Shown in pieces: positions 53,209 to 63,117 of a stretch of DNA of 64,000 bases. The DNA comes from Eremomyces bilateralis CBS 781.70. Its lineage: Eukaryota > Ascomycota > Dothideomycetes > Eremomycetales > Eremomycetaceae. The notes beneath the pieces were generated by a model. It worked only from the letters and a program-made list of their open reading frames with translations, was not told the origin of the DNA and made no database searches. The stretch's first letter is position 1, and every line of letters starts with the position of its first letter. Location of the stretch: NCBI RefSeq assembly GCF_010015585.1, contig NW_022985071.1, forward strand, positions 1,413,097 through 1,477,096, written 5' to 3'. The translations under genes were made by a program, and so were the position numbers.

Positions 53209-53736
53209 ATGCCGTTCTGGAGAATCTACCATCCCGAAGGCACTTTCGCCACAGAGGATCACAAACGTGGCCTCTCTCAAGATATCACCAGCATCTACAG
53301 CAGCCGCGGCCTCCCTGCCTTCTATGTTGTCATCGTTTTCATCCCCATCCATGCGGGTAACTTCTGGGTTGGCGGACAGCTGCGCGACACTCCTCCAAAG
53401 TCCGACTCTTCATCAATTGCCGATGGATCCCCGACAAGCTCGAACAAGCCTTTCATCCGGATCTTCGCTAGCAACATTGCAAGACGGTTGCCGAACCCGG
53501 TGTACAGAGACAGATTCTTGAAAGCGGTGGATGAGAAACTGAAACCACACATTGCAGACTGGGGATATGACTGGGAATACCATTTGGACGAAACGGAGCG
53601 CGAGTTGTGGAAGATCAACGGAATGGTACCACCACCGACTGGGAGTGAAGATGAAAAACGCTGGTTTAGCGAGAATAAACCTCTGGAATTGGAAAGTGCA
53701 TTCAATGACGAACCAGCGCATCTGGGCAAGTTGTAA
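53209..53736 (+). CDS. Tautomerase (oxalocrotonate tautomerase-like, cis-CaaD type)
   Basis: 175 residues, no intron. The start at 53209 gives MPFWRIYHPEGTF, so that after Met removal Pro-1, the catalytic base of the tautomerase superfamily, is the N-terminus; the frame extends upstream but that would bury the proline. The block GLPAFYVVIVFIPIHAGNFWVGG is typical of fungal members of this branch, as is the later RIFASNIAR. The subfamily catalyses tautomerisation or hydrolytic dehalogenation of small organic acids; the substrate here is unknown. A Ser/Pro-rich loop (residues ~65-80) is longer than in the short bacterial enzymes. The C-terminal half (HIADWGYDWEYHLDETERELWKIN in part) is typical of the fungal form. 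Confidence 0.85.
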   Translation: MPFWRIYHPEGTFATEDHKRGLSQDITSIYSSRGLPAFYVVIVFIPIHAGNFWVGGQLRDTPPKSDSSSIADGSPTSSNKPFIRIFASNIARRLPNPVYRDRFLKAVDEKLKPHIADWGYDWEYHLDETERELWKINGMVPPPTGSEDEKRWFSENKPLELESAFNDEPAHLGKL

Positions 53737-54082
53737 ATAGGACTTGGTATCGACTGGGACAACTCAGCTCCAGAATAGTTGAGAATATTACCCTATCATG
53801 ACTCGCTTCAACTGGATAAAAGAGGCGCGCATCTTCGCAATACCTTTGCTAGCACCATCAACGATAACACGGTATACTTGAACTAGAGAGCGGAAAATGG
53901 ATAGTTTTGTTATCGGCAGCTAGAGTTGTGCAACTGATATCTGATGAGGTCTCCCTGGGTTGGTGGGGCGGCACACCTCGAAGTGGGATGCTCCGTATCA
54001 AAAATTTCGATCTCAAAATTTCATCCAACCCTGAGATTTCAACATTTGATTTACATCCAATATCTGCCGCCCGAAACTCAAA
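53737..54082. other. Mpp10 promoter with PAC- and RRPE-like words
   Basis: GATGAG (53943-53948, the core of the yeast PAC element) and AAAAATTTC (54000-54008, close to the RRPE AAAAATTTT), with CAAAATTTC a few bases later, lie within 140 bp of the Mpp10 start. In budding yeast these two motifs together mark ribosome-biogenesis genes. Whether they work in this fungus is inference. Confidence 0.4.
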
Positions 54083-56311
54083 ATGGTTGCCAATGGACTG
54101 GCTCGGCCGGATGCGCTCGGGTTAAATGAAGTTCTATCCACGTCACACCACGCCTTCCTCCAACCATCCCGAGACATATACGACACCGCACTCAACGAGG
54201 CACGAGCGTACATCGACCCACTAGCATCGGCAATAAGCGCTGCTCAGCAGGAACGAGAGAAGCAATATTACGCCGAGAAGAAGAAGAGGAAACGAGGGGA
54301 ATATGAGGATGCGGAAGCACCCCATGATGTGCTGCGTATGAAGCGCATCCATGTCGACGGCTTCGATGTCGAGCAGATATGGGGTCAAGCTCAACGAGTT
54401 TTGAAGGCTGCGGCGGATGAATGCGAAAAGGACATTGAAAAATTGGAGCAAGATGCTGAGCTGCATGGTGATATGGACGCAACTCTCGATGGCATGGGAA
54501 GCAGTGGCGAAGACGAGGAGATGTTCAGCGACAATGTTCTTGAGGATGGCGTTGAGAGCGGTTCGGATGAATTGTCCGATGACCTGCTCGAGGACGTCGA
54601 AGAAGAAGACGAGGCCGAAGAGGTGGACGATCTAGAGGACGAGGATGTCTCTGAAGATGATGAAGAGGACCGGGCAATGTATGGTATTGACGAAGACGAG
54701 GACGGTGAAGCTGGGGAGGCTGACGGTGCCGGTGGCAATGCCTACGAAGAAGACCCCAATGGATTGAATGATGGTTTCTTCTCCATCGAAGACTTTAACA
54801 GGAACTCGGCATTCCTTGAACGACAAGATGCTCGCGCAGACCCAGATGATGGTGCCGCTAGCGACGAAGAAGAGGTTGACTGGGCGGCCGACCCTCTCTC
54901 TCAGCCTCTTCCAAAGCAAATCAAAGGAGACGGGTCCGACGCAGAGGATGACGAGGATGCAGAGGGGGATGAGGGCTCCGAGGAAGGAGAAGATGATGAT
55001 TCCGAAACTGGCCCTACTTTTGGCAACGTCGACCTCTACGCACCCGAGGGCGCGAGCGAGGATGAAGATGAAGTGGAGCAAGATGAAATGGAGGGTATGG
55101 ATGATCTATCGAATACGAACAACATCATGTACAGCGACTTCTTCGCACCACCTCCGAAGAAGTCCAAGAACAAGCGTGGCCGACCGCACCCACACAACTT
55201 CCCGGCGAAAGATCCAAAGAATCAGGGTACTGCAAAAGCTAGCCTACAAGGCGAGGAGGACGATGTGAAACGCGCCATGTCTGCGGTGCATCGAGATCTC
55301 TTCTCCGATTCGGACGAAGCGTCCGATGCCTCTGATGCGGAAGCACTCGACCCTGCCGATCCGGTGTCAAGACGTAGCGTGCACGAGCGTCGCCAAGCTC
55401 AAATCCTTACAGAAATTCGCAAGCTTGAGGCTGAGAACGTGACAAAGCGGTCATGGCAGCTTTCCGGTGAGGCCAAGGCAGCTGCCCGACCCATGAACAG
55501 CTTGCTCGAGGAAGATCTGGACTTTGAGCGGGCGGGAAAACCAGTTCCTGTGATCACTGCTGAAACTACCGAGGAAATCGAGGCGCTAATCAAACGGCGT
55601 ATCCTTGCTGCAGAGTTTGACGAAGTCATTCGCCGAAGGCCCGAGGACATGATGGGTCCATCGGTGCGAAGAGGGCGGTTGGAGAACGTCGACCAAACAA
55701 AGGATAAGAAGGGTCTTGGAGAGTTGTACGAAGAGGAACACTTACGCAACACGGACCCCAACTTCGTCGACGCCAAGGATGAATCCCTCAAGAAGCAGCA
55801 TACGGAGATCCAGACCCTATGGAAAGATGTCAGCTCCAAACTTGACTCGCTCTCAAGTTGGCACTACCGCCCCAAGGCACCCGAACCCCAAATCGAAGTG
55901 CGTGTCGACGCGCCCACCATTTCCATGGAAGACGCCCGACCTTCCGGAGAAGTTGGAGCGAGTATGCTGGCACCGCAGGAGGTCTACAAGGCTGGCGAGG
56001 CGGCGAATAACGCCAAGGATTTCGAGGAGGTGGCGACACGCGGTGGTATGCCGATCGTGAAGAGTGAGATGAGCCGCGAGGAGAAGAAGCGGCGACGGAT
56101 GCGGGAGAAGGAGCGGGCGAAGAAAGCGGGCGCAAATCCTGTCGTCAACGGCAAGGTGAAGGCGCGGAAGGAAAAGGAAGGGCAGATGTTGGGGTCGTTG
56201 AAGCAGGCGGGTGTCAAGGTCATTGGCAAGAAGGGCGAGTTGAGAGATGTCTCGGGGAAAGCGGTTGCGGAAGATGCGCCGAGGCCGAATCCATCGGGGT
56301 GGAAGCTTTGA
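54083..56311 (+). CDS. mpp10: U3 snoRNP protein Mpp10
   Basis: A single exon of 742 residues, the usual size for fungal Mpp10. The order is: short helical N-terminus; the basic KKKRKRGEYE patch near residue 70; long Asp/Glu-rich tracts at about residues 135-230 and 285-320; a basic motif KKSKNKRGRPHPHNF; then the conserved C-terminal half with RLENVDQTKDKKGLGELYEE, KLDSLSSWHYRPKAPEP and VEVATRGG-like FEEVATRGGMPIVKSEMS, ending in a Lys/Arg-rich tail. Mpp10 binds Imp3 and Imp4 in the nucleolar SSU processome and is needed for 18S rRNA processing at sites A0-A2. The acidic tracts may explain why the frame lacks introns and stays open on the other strand too. Confidence 0.96.
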   Translation: MVANGLARPDALGLNEVLSTSHHAFLQPSRDIYDTALNEARAYIDPLASAISAAQQEREKQYYAEKKKRKRGEYEDAEAPHDVLRMKRIHVDGFDVEQIWGQAQRVLKAAADECEKDIEKLEQDAELHGDMDATLDGMGSSGEDEEMFSDNVLEDGVESGSDELSDDLLEDVEEEDEAEEVDDLEDEDVSEDDEEDRAMYGIDEDEDGEAGEADGAGGNAYEEDPNGLNDGFFSIEDFNRNSAFLERQDARADPDDGAASDEEEVDWAADPLSQPLPKQIKGDGSDAEDDEDAEGDEGSEEGEDDDSETGPTFGNVDLYAPEGASEDEDEVEQDEMEGMDDLSNTNNIMYSDFFAPPPKKSKNKRGRPHPHNFPAKDPKNQGTAKASLQGEEDDVKRAMSAVHRDLFSDSDEASDASDAEALDPADPVSRRSVHERRQAQILTEIRKLEAENVTKRSWQLSGEAKAAARPMNSLLEEDLDFERAGKPVPVITAETTEEIEALIKRRILAAEFDEVIRRRPEDMMGPSVRRGRLENVDQTKDKKGLGELYEEEHLRNTDPNFVDAKDESLKKQHTEIQTLWKDVSSKLDSLSSWHYRPKAPEPQIEVRVDAPTISMEDARPSGEVGASMLAPQEVYKAGEAANNAKDFEEVATRGGMPIVKSEMSREEKKRRRMREKERAKKAGANPVVNGKVKARKEKEGQMLGSLKQAGVKVIGKKGELRDVSGKAVAEDAPRPNPSGWKL

Positions 56312-56505
56312 AAATCGGCGCGTATACCCACACAGCTCTTTGTATATTCACTTGGTTGTTACCGTGCATATGGATTTTTCTTTCGGTCTCGTCCTCATTC
56401 GTGACTTCGTGTTCATACAAACAACCACGATCCATACAACGTGGGTAATTCTTTGGCTAGAATTTGGATCGCGATACGATACAGCAGACCCCAATCACCA
56501 TCTTG

Positions 56506-57029
56506 ATGTCATCTCCGAGCTCCCAATTCCTCTTGCAGCCAAGAGACTCGACTCTGATCCAGCGTCGTAAACGAGCTCGACTCCGTCGGCTACTCTCCAA
56601 GATGCCTTTCAGGGTTCGAATCGCTTTGATCGGCATAATCATCTTCGTCGGTGAGTGTTCAAGGATCTCTAGGACTCTATCGGCATAGCTAACGTCAAAT
56701 TCTACAGTGACCTTCGTAACCGGAACGAAGTTCCCTCATATCATCCACAACTACGGTCCCGTACGTTTCCCCTATTTCCGCCTCCGATATCAACGTCTGT
56801 GTGATCGTTGACGAGAGCCCAGAAAGACCCAACGGATTCCGTCACACCATACTGCCCCTTCCCGACCCTCTGGATTAGCTTTTTCAGTGGGATGTCTGCT
56901 GGCGCAATGATCACCGTCCTGTTCGTTGCGGCAGCCACTGTGAAAGCGAATCCGTCACGAAGACAAGCGGGATTGGTGGGGCTTCTGTCTTTGTTAGGAC
57001 CGAAGAGTTCCCACGCCTTTCCAGTTTGA
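56506..57029 (+). CDS. Small two-helix membrane protein, unknown function
   Basis: Three exons: 56506-56650, 56708-56760 and 56823-57029, total 405 nt, 134 residues. Introns of 57 and 62 nt have GTGAGT..ACAG and GTACGT..CCAG ends. The product begins MSSPSSQFLLQPRDSTLIQR, then a basic stretch (RRKRARLRRLLSK), a first membrane segment (IALIGIIIFVVTFVTG), a short loop (KFPHIIHNYGPKDP), a second hydrophobic segment (ISFFSGMSAGAMITVLFVAA) and a basic tail. A second in-frame ATG at residue 33 (MPFRV) could be the start. I do not recognise the family. Three exons in phase across two helices makes chance unlikely. Confidence 0.6.
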
Positions 57030-57616
57030 AAAGACCGTGATCTAGTGGGTAGGGAAATCGAGGATTGGAATAGCGGCAAAAATTTACTTGTCAGGACGGT
57101 TAAAATCTCGGTCATAACGTGCCAGTCGAGGGACGGTGAAACACTGCCACCACTGAATGGAACGGTTTCTTCCATCCACCATCGTTGGGAGACCTGATCC
57201 TATCGTGGATGGGGCTGGAGGGCATTCTGGATTTACAAATGCTGCGATTGTGTTCCACTCCGCTCGAATTACTCGCAGTGTGGTTGGAATCGTGCCACAG
57301 CGATATCAAAAGATGTGGATGCATGGTTTACACATCTGTAGACTGGAGGAACAGACTGATAGTGCGTCTAAATTTAGATCGGTCGTCAAACGACAACCCT
57401 AATCCGAGCATCCTCCAGCATCACGTATGAACACAGTACCTGGGTTCTATTCGCAAGAAAATGCGAGCATTCTTCGCGTGTATAATGCCTTGCGCTTTGA
57501 TATTCGGTATCCTGCGCTTCTCCACCCCGTGAAAATACAAGGACTCTACAACGCGATCCACTGCATCTCCTAAATTTGTCACCTAACAGCTCAAACTAGA
57601 TAACGGACCAATTAGG
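57030..57616. other. Gene-free stretch
   Basis: Short frames only (such as 57185-57430), without a domain or codon bias. No repeat or RNA gene is recognised. Confidence 0.35.
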
Positions 57617-58294
57617 ATGCCAGCCTCCCCCGAATGGAAAGATACTACTGCGGTAGGGCTCTCGACCCTGCTATTGTACTGCAAGACAACACTGACTCTC
57701 ATCAAGCACAAGAAGCCTACTGCTAGTGCTGAGACTTGCCAGTCGTCTCATCAAAGGTGGGTTGGGTTGAATGGAGCCGCTAGGCAACGATTTTTGGAGG
57801 AGGAAGATTTTTCCAAGACGAACGAGGATGGGGTCGTTCGAATTAGGCATGTAAGGCTTATAACGCCATCAGCTGCTGCTCCATCGACTGAGTGATAGAA
57901 GGGAACCAACACGGTGAACGATTTGGTGCAGGACGGCTCGGCACCGACCGGCGCCACAAGCATGCCTGGGCGCTTCAATACAACCAAGGAGTGCAAAAGT
58001 CTCGCCCTTGAGAGCACCGTTCTGCGAGACGAAGATATCCAAGCTGCCCACGTCAAGCCTAGCATTGTGGATACTCAGAATGACCGAGACTCAGACGAAG
58101 AAAGACTCCAAGCCGAAATTGATGCTGACCTAGGCGGCATCCAAAAGGCTGTTCAACGACTGAAAGAACGGGCACTCGAGATCTCAAGAGACGTCGGAGG
58201 TCCCGTGTATGATTTGGAAGGGCAGGGAAGGAAGACTGATCGAACAGATGACAAGGTGCTTAGGAACCAGGCTAAGTTGGATAGACTCCGGTGA
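57617..58294 (+). CDS. SNAP-25/Sec9-like SNARE-motif protein with altered ionic layer
   Basis: Exons 57617-57850 and 57899-58294 with a 48-nt intron (GTAAGG..GATAG), total 630 nt, 209 residues, junction phase 0. The last ~70 residues (from DSDEERLQAEIDADLGGIQK, then AVQRLKERALEISRDVGG, ending DRTDDKVLRNQAKLDRLR) align with the C-terminal Qc-type SNARE helix of SNAP-25/Sec9. At the position of the ionic-layer Gln, near residue 180, the sequence has Pro within GGPVYDL. Helix-breaking Gly-Gly-Pro there is unlike functional SNAREs. The N-terminal part has no SNAP-25 Qb helix and no membrane anchor is evident. It may be a regulator, a decaying paralogue or an unusual SNARE relative. Confidence 0.6.
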
Positions 58295-58775
58295 AATGAT
58301 AAACGACAGAAGACTTGACACTTCTTTTACGGTATTGGTAGCCTTAAGCCATGTTTACCGTAGATTATGTATTCCTGTACCTATCGTACACACGGTACCT
58401 CTACCATGGGTAAGGTACGAAGGGTCCTCGAAGTTCTAGGCAGTATGAGGAACTTAATCCCCAAGAAAAATAGGAAATGGTCATAGTATAGCCTCTCCAC
58501 GAGTCGAATATTGTTGAAAATAGTGAAAGGCAGCGTTTCGGAAAGTCCCACATCGGCATCTCGGGAACATTTTCTGAATCTCAACCCGGAACCGATTTCA
58601 TCAAAGACTCGTTTCCCCACTTTAATTGATATACGACCGGACTTGAATTTGAGCATCCATCTTGGCCTTTAAACTTCCCTCTCCACCGATCTTCCCGGCG
58701 ATCAGAAAGCTGCGCAGTCCGCTACTGATCCTACCATGATATTATGAGAAGACCGCTGGGTTTCCCAGCCCTACC
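58295..58775. other. Intergenic
   Basis: 3' region of the SNARE-like gene and promoter of the carrier gene. The short word GGTACC recurs (GTACCTAT and GGTACCTCTACCAT) near 58375-58410. No gene is seen. Confidence 0.3.
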
Positions 58776-60023
58776 ATGAGTCCCTCAATCCCCCTCCCCT
58801 CTGCACCCCGCGACATACAACCCTCTCCTCTCCCTCGCGATGACGATGATACCAAGCCATCCACCGACGCCGACCGACGCGCCCCCCGAACCTCCGCCGC
58901 AACCGGCACCTCCGCCGCCGGCATCCGCGCCCTCTCCCAGCAATTCGTCGCCTTCTACTTCCGCGCCCCCGTGAAAGCCTTCTTCCGTACCCGCGTCGAC
59001 TACCTCGCCTACGCCCGCGCTATCAACCCGCGCTTCCACGCCCCCAATGCAAAATGGAGCATCCGTACCACCACCGCGGGGCTGCTCGCCCACGCCGTCC
59101 AGGAGGAGGGCTGGGGCGTGCTGCATCGCCAGGTGCTGCCACCGCTGCTCGCGAACGTGAGCGTTGGCGCGGTGCTGTATACCTCGTATCTGCAGACGCT
59201 GGGGCTGTTACATGAGCCATCGTCGCGGACGACAAAGCGGGTGTATCCGCCGCCGACGGCGACGGACGTGTTCACAGCGGGGGCGATCGGCGGGGGGATC
59301 TCGTGTCTGTTTGCGGCGCCGTTGGACGCGATCCAGGCGCGATTTAAGACGAGCGAGATCCTGGAAGGGCGGCATCGGTCGATGTGGGCGTATTCGCGGC
59401 AGAAGCTGGTGGCGATCGGGTTCTTTGGGGTTTTTGCTGGGTTTGGGTTGTCGTTGGCACGCGATGCGTTGGGATATGGCGCGTTCTTCACGGCGTTTGA
59501 AGTCACAAAGAATCAGGCGTACTACGCATTTCTGGAGAGATTTTATGGGGGAGAGTCCGCGATAGGCGATACCCATGGCGATGAGCCGGAAAAGGTTATA
59601 CGACCGCATTATATTCTCGATCCAGCGTTCCTGTTGCTTGCAGGCGCGGCGGCAACCGCCCTGCAGCAGACAGTCGTGCATCCGATTGCTCAGATCCAGC
59701 TCGTTCATTACAATCGGCTCGAATCCATCGACTTCGGAGCGGCAGTAGACTCGAAGCATCCTGCTTCCACGATAAAGATGATGCGGCTGTATTATCACGC
59801 ATACGCCAAGACCTTCGAACAATGTTCTCGACAAGCTCAACGAGTCGGAGGATGGAGGCGGTGGCTGTATCTGAATTTCTGGGGCACCACCATCCGCCAG
59901 GTCCCCAGCTCCAGCGCCGGATTGATCATGTTCGAAATCTTCCGGCGGCGATTCGCTGACCGTGATGGGGAGGTGGAACATGTGATTTTGAGGACAGGCA
60001 ACGGATCGATTCATGTTACCTGA
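58776..60023 (+). CDS. Mitochondrial carrier family protein
   Basis: A single exon, 415 residues, longer than the usual ~300. Carrier-type repeats are weakly conserved: PVKAFFRTRVDYLAY after helix 1, APLDAIQARFKTSEIL (the P-x-D-x-x-[KR]-like motif with Gln-Ala before Arg) at about residue 185, and HPIAQIQLVHYNRLE in the third repeat. Hydrophobic helices include AGAIGGGISCLFAAPL, GFFGVFAGFGLSLARDALGYGA in part, and ILDPAFLLLAGAAATAL. A disordered, Ser/Pro/Asp-rich N-terminus of about 45 residues precedes. The protein belongs to the poorly characterised fungal branch of the family; substrate is unknown. Location in the inner mitochondrial membrane is inferred from the family. Confidence 0.82.
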   Translation: MSPSIPLPSAPRDIQPSPLPRDDDDTKPSTDADRRAPRTSAATGTSAAGIRALSQQFVAFYFRAPVKAFFRTRVDYLAYARAINPRFHAPNAKWSIRTTTAGLLAHAVQEEGWGVLHRQVLPPLLANVSVGAVLYTSYLQTLGLLHEPSSRTTKRVYPPPTATDVFTAGAIGGGISCLFAAPLDAIQARFKTSEILEGRHRSMWAYSRQKLVAIGFFGVFAGFGLSLARDALGYGAFFTAFEVTKNQAYYAFLERFYGGESAIGDTHGDEPEKVIRPHYILDPAFLLLAGAAATALQQTVVHPIAQIQLVHYNRLESIDFGAAVDSKHPASTIKMMRLYYHAYAKTFEQCSRQAQRVGGWRRWLYLNFWGTTIRQVPSSSAGLIMFEIFRRRFADRDGEVEHVILRTGNGSIHVT

Positions 60024-60132
60024 CTGCCAGATATGGAGACAGGATAGATATAAGATACCCCATTTCCCTTTGATAGATGATGTACATACCAACGCCGAGA
60101 AATGCCACCACACGCTGATACAGTGGACAAAA

Positions 60133-61240
60133 TTATGATACAGATTCCGCCTCCACGGCTACATCAGAGACTTCCGCCGCCGCGTCAGATGTGGCTGCTT
60201 TCTGGGCAAGTAGATGAGCTGGGATCGACGGGACGTCTGGCCAAGCTTTGCGAAGGGCATCTTTGATCTTGATCATCCCTTTCCTTGGCCCTGGTACAGC
60301 TCCTAAAGACGGGTTAGCTCTCGTCGTTGATCATAAGTTCGAGGGCAACTTACCTTTGACCAAAATGAGATCGTTCTCCGCGTCAACCTGTACTACCTTC
60401 AAGCTACAAACCGTGACTGAATGGCCACCCATTCTACCAGGCATCTTCTTCCCAGGAATGACTCTTGAACCACCACCTTGACCCGCACCGGACGAACCCA
60501 TGGCTCTGTGTGCCAACGAATTACCATGCGAAGCCGGTTGACCTTTCCAGCCGTGTCTTTTCATACCCTATTATACATCAATTAGCACGACTGTAATCAG
60601 TCGAAGTCCCGAATGTTCAACTTACACCTGCGAATCCCTTCCCCTTTGAAGTCGCCTTCACGTCCACGAATTGACCTACAATCAGCCAATCCGCCCTGAT
60701 GCATGTCCCGATTGGCACCAGCCCGTCCTTGCCCTTCACCCGGAACTCCGTAATGTCGGCCTTCGGAGGGACTTCATTCTTATGAAAGTGACCCAGCTCC
60801 GCCCGCGTCGTCTTCATCGGGTTTTTCGACCCACTCCCAACCTGCACGGCGTAGTACCCATTCGCCTTCTTCGTCTTGTGACCCACCACCTGCAACCGAT
60901 CCATCTGCAGCACCGTGCAAGGGATGCGCTCGCCCGTCTCCTTGTCGAAGATCCCCATCATGCCCTTCTTGATCGCGGTGATGCCCGTCCGATGGGGGAA
61001 CGTGAACTGTTTGCGGGATAGGGCGCCGGCCCGTGAAGATTCCAGCGGAGGGTAGCGGGGATCGTGGTTGAAACGGGAGAAGACGGGGGGATTCATGATG
61101 CTGCGCATGGTTCGGCGGGATTGGTGTTGTACGGGAGGTGGAGGGCGGAAGGAGGTGGTGCGGGTGGAGATCGGGCGGCGCGAAGGATTTGATATTCGGA
61201 TGCATCGCCATGACGGCGGCCGGAGGTGTGAGGGCGGCAT
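60133..61240 (-). CDS. mrpl9: Mitochondrial large-subunit ribosomal protein uL3m
   Basis: Exons 61240-60626, 60567-60354 and 60302-60133, total 999 nt, 332 residues. The N-terminus is rich in Arg, Ser and Pro with no acidic residue for about 60 residues, as in a mitochondrial presequence. Core uL3 features: TGITAIKKGMMGIFDKETGE, QVVGHKTKKANGYYAVQVG and, across the first intron, ATSKGKGFAGGMKRHGWKGQ, the uL3 signature loop that reaches the peptidyl-transferase centre, then MPGRMGGHSVTVCSLKVVQ. The donor at 60625 is the second of two overlapping GT sites; only it keeps the frame. It ends 110 bp from the convergent carrier gene. Confidence 0.95.
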
Positions 61241-61553
61241 TGCGCCGGATATAAATGAGCAATGGGTAATGCTGAGAAGATATCGCGGTGATCAAGAATC
61301 CTTCGAATAATTTCATGGCAGTTCACGAAGCTGGAGGGTTTCTCGGTAGAACTTCGGACGTTGATCTTCCCCCTGTCCTGTCCAACTCGATTCCCTGATC
61401 TCCTCCATGTCTCGCGTGCTCATCTCAACTTTTCAACCTCCACCTCCATCATTGCCGTCCCAATTGCCGTAGATATAAGGAAGATTTAAGATTGTTGTAA
61501 TTATGTTACAAATGTGAAGTCTTGATATTCACCTTCATATTTCTTTTGTTTTC
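61241..61553. other. Divergent promoter
   Basis: 313 bp between uL3m and the dehydrogenase gene, with pyrimidine-rich runs near 61425-61455 and AT-rich sequence before the plus-strand start. No further feature is seen. Confidence 0.35.
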
Positions 61554-62729
61554 ATGTCTTCATTGATTCCCTCTCGGATTCTCTCTCAAATTCCAGCTCA
61601 AGTCTCAGTCATGTCTTCAAAACCAGCATTAGCAATCCTAGATGACTATCTGTCAATCTCACAGAAGCATTTTGCACATATCCCTTCCGAATATATTCGG
61701 GTTGATGTCTTCGATGATGCCATTTCAGCCCAGAGTGTTCCTGGAGATCGGTCATCTCCTGTCAACCCCGAGCTTATCAAACGACTACAACCCTACACGG
61801 CAATCTTAGCAATGAGAGAGCGCACTGCTCTACCAGGAGATCTACTTCGGGCCCTTCCGAATCTCAAAGTCATCTTCACAACTGGGGCCCAGTTCCGCAG
61901 CTTTGATCTTGTGACCGCCAAAGAGCTCGGGATTCGGATGGCAACCGCCACCGGAAAAGGTCGAACAGACGGCAAAGGGATTCAAGTTCATCGAAAAATT
62001 GATCCCAAGAAAGGTGGTGTCCACCCTACTACACAACATACATGGGCACTGATCCTAGCGCTCGCCAATCGCGTCGTTCAAGATGACAATGCGGTCAAGG
62101 CTGGGAACTGGCAAGGTGGGCTGATGACTGCTCTAGCCGGAAAGACGATAGGGATCGTTGGACTTGGAAAGCTGGGAGGAGCCGTTGCACGGATCGCGGT
62201 CGTCGCTTGGGGGATGAAAGTTATCTGCTGGAGCTCTTCCCTGACCCAGGAGAAGGCCGACGAAACTGCACGATCGTTCGGGTTAGATCCAGATCAGGAT
62301 GGCGCGAAGACATTCCGCGTCGTTGAAAAACCCGAGCTTTTCCGCACCGCGGATGTCGTCAGCATCCATTACGTTCTGAGCGACCGCTCACGTGGGATTG
62401 TCGGCAAAGAGGAGCTGGACTTCATGAAGCCAACCGCCTTCCTTGTGAATACCTCAAGGGGTCCTTTGGTGAATGAAGGAGCGCTGCTGGATGTCCTCGA
62501 ACGCGGAAAGATTCAGGGTGCAGCCTTCGACGTGTTCCCCGTTGAGCCGCTTCCTGCCGATAGTCCCTGGCGATCGCAGAAATGGGGAACCGAAGGACGA
62601 AGCACGCTTTTGACGACACCGCATATGGGCTATGTTGAAGAGCAGACGCTGAACGCTTGGTATGCCGAAACTGCAGAGAATGTCGAAAGATGGCTTGATG
62701 GCCAAGAGCTGTTGAATCCGGTGCTGTAG
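61554..62729 (+). CDS. D-isomer-specific 2-hydroxyacid dehydrogenase
   Basis: A single exon, 391 residues. The NAD-binding loop is GIVGLGKLGGAVARIA near residue 200. Catalytic residues are visible: Arg in LVNTSRGPLVNEG, Glu in FDVFPVEPLPAD and His in LLTTPHMGYVEE. The substrate domain includes TTGAQFRSFDLVTAKELGIR. An insert GRTDGKGIQVHRKIDPKKGG (about residues 140-160) interrupts the region between the substrate domain and the NAD domain and is not usual in bacterial members. The enzymes reduce 2-keto acids with NADH or the reverse. The gene could encode a glyoxylate/hydroxypyruvate-type or other reductase; sequence alone does not decide. An internal ATG at residue 20 (MSSKPALAIL) could be the true start, with the first 19 residues being a leader or mitochondrial signal. 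Confidence 0.92.
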   Translation: MSSLIPSRILSQIPAQVSVMSSKPALAILDDYLSISQKHFAHIPSEYIRVDVFDDAISAQSVPGDRSSPVNPELIKRLQPYTAILAMRERTALPGDLLRALPNLKVIFTTGAQFRSFDLVTAKELGIRMATATGKGRTDGKGIQVHRKIDPKKGGVHPTTQHTWALILALANRVVQDDNAVKAGNWQGGLMTALAGKTIGIVGLGKLGGAVARIAVVAWGMKVICWSSSLTQEKADETARSFGLDPDQDGAKTFRVVEKPELFRTADVVSIHYVLSDRSRGIVGKEELDFMKPTAFLVNTSRGPLVNEGALLDVLERGKIQGAAFDVFPVEPLPADSPWRSQKWGTEGRSTLLTTPHMGYVEEQTLNAWYAETAENVERWLDGQELLNPVL

Positions 62730-63117
62730 CTAAGGAGACAACCCGAGTTCCTAAACTGTCCCTGCGCAATGCAAGTGGTGGTCGGAAGAGGGAATTTCCG
62801 TCCATCTATCGTCATTCAGTCACAGTTCCCTAGTCATGAGATGCTCAAAACTAACTATACGCAATATTCCTCACCGTGAATTGCCATATGGATGTATTCT
62901 TTTGCCACTCAAGTTTTCTTCAAAGCTAGCACAACTTCCGGTCTATCAAGTTCTTTCGCCGCGCAAGATACGACGCCAGTCAAAGCAGGACTCCGATGCG
63001 ACATTTTGAGCTCGTGTATAGGGCCGTTCGGCATACCCCTCCCCTTCACCGTTCTCACACCCAATTTCCGCTCCCCGCAGTCCCCCCAGCCCACATCCAA
63101 CCCCCCGGCCTTAATCA
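62730..63117. other. Intergenic
   Basis: 3' region of the dehydrogenase gene and promoter of the next gene. The overlapping frame at 62892-63623 reads over the next gene in another phase and is a shadow. Confidence 0.35.
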
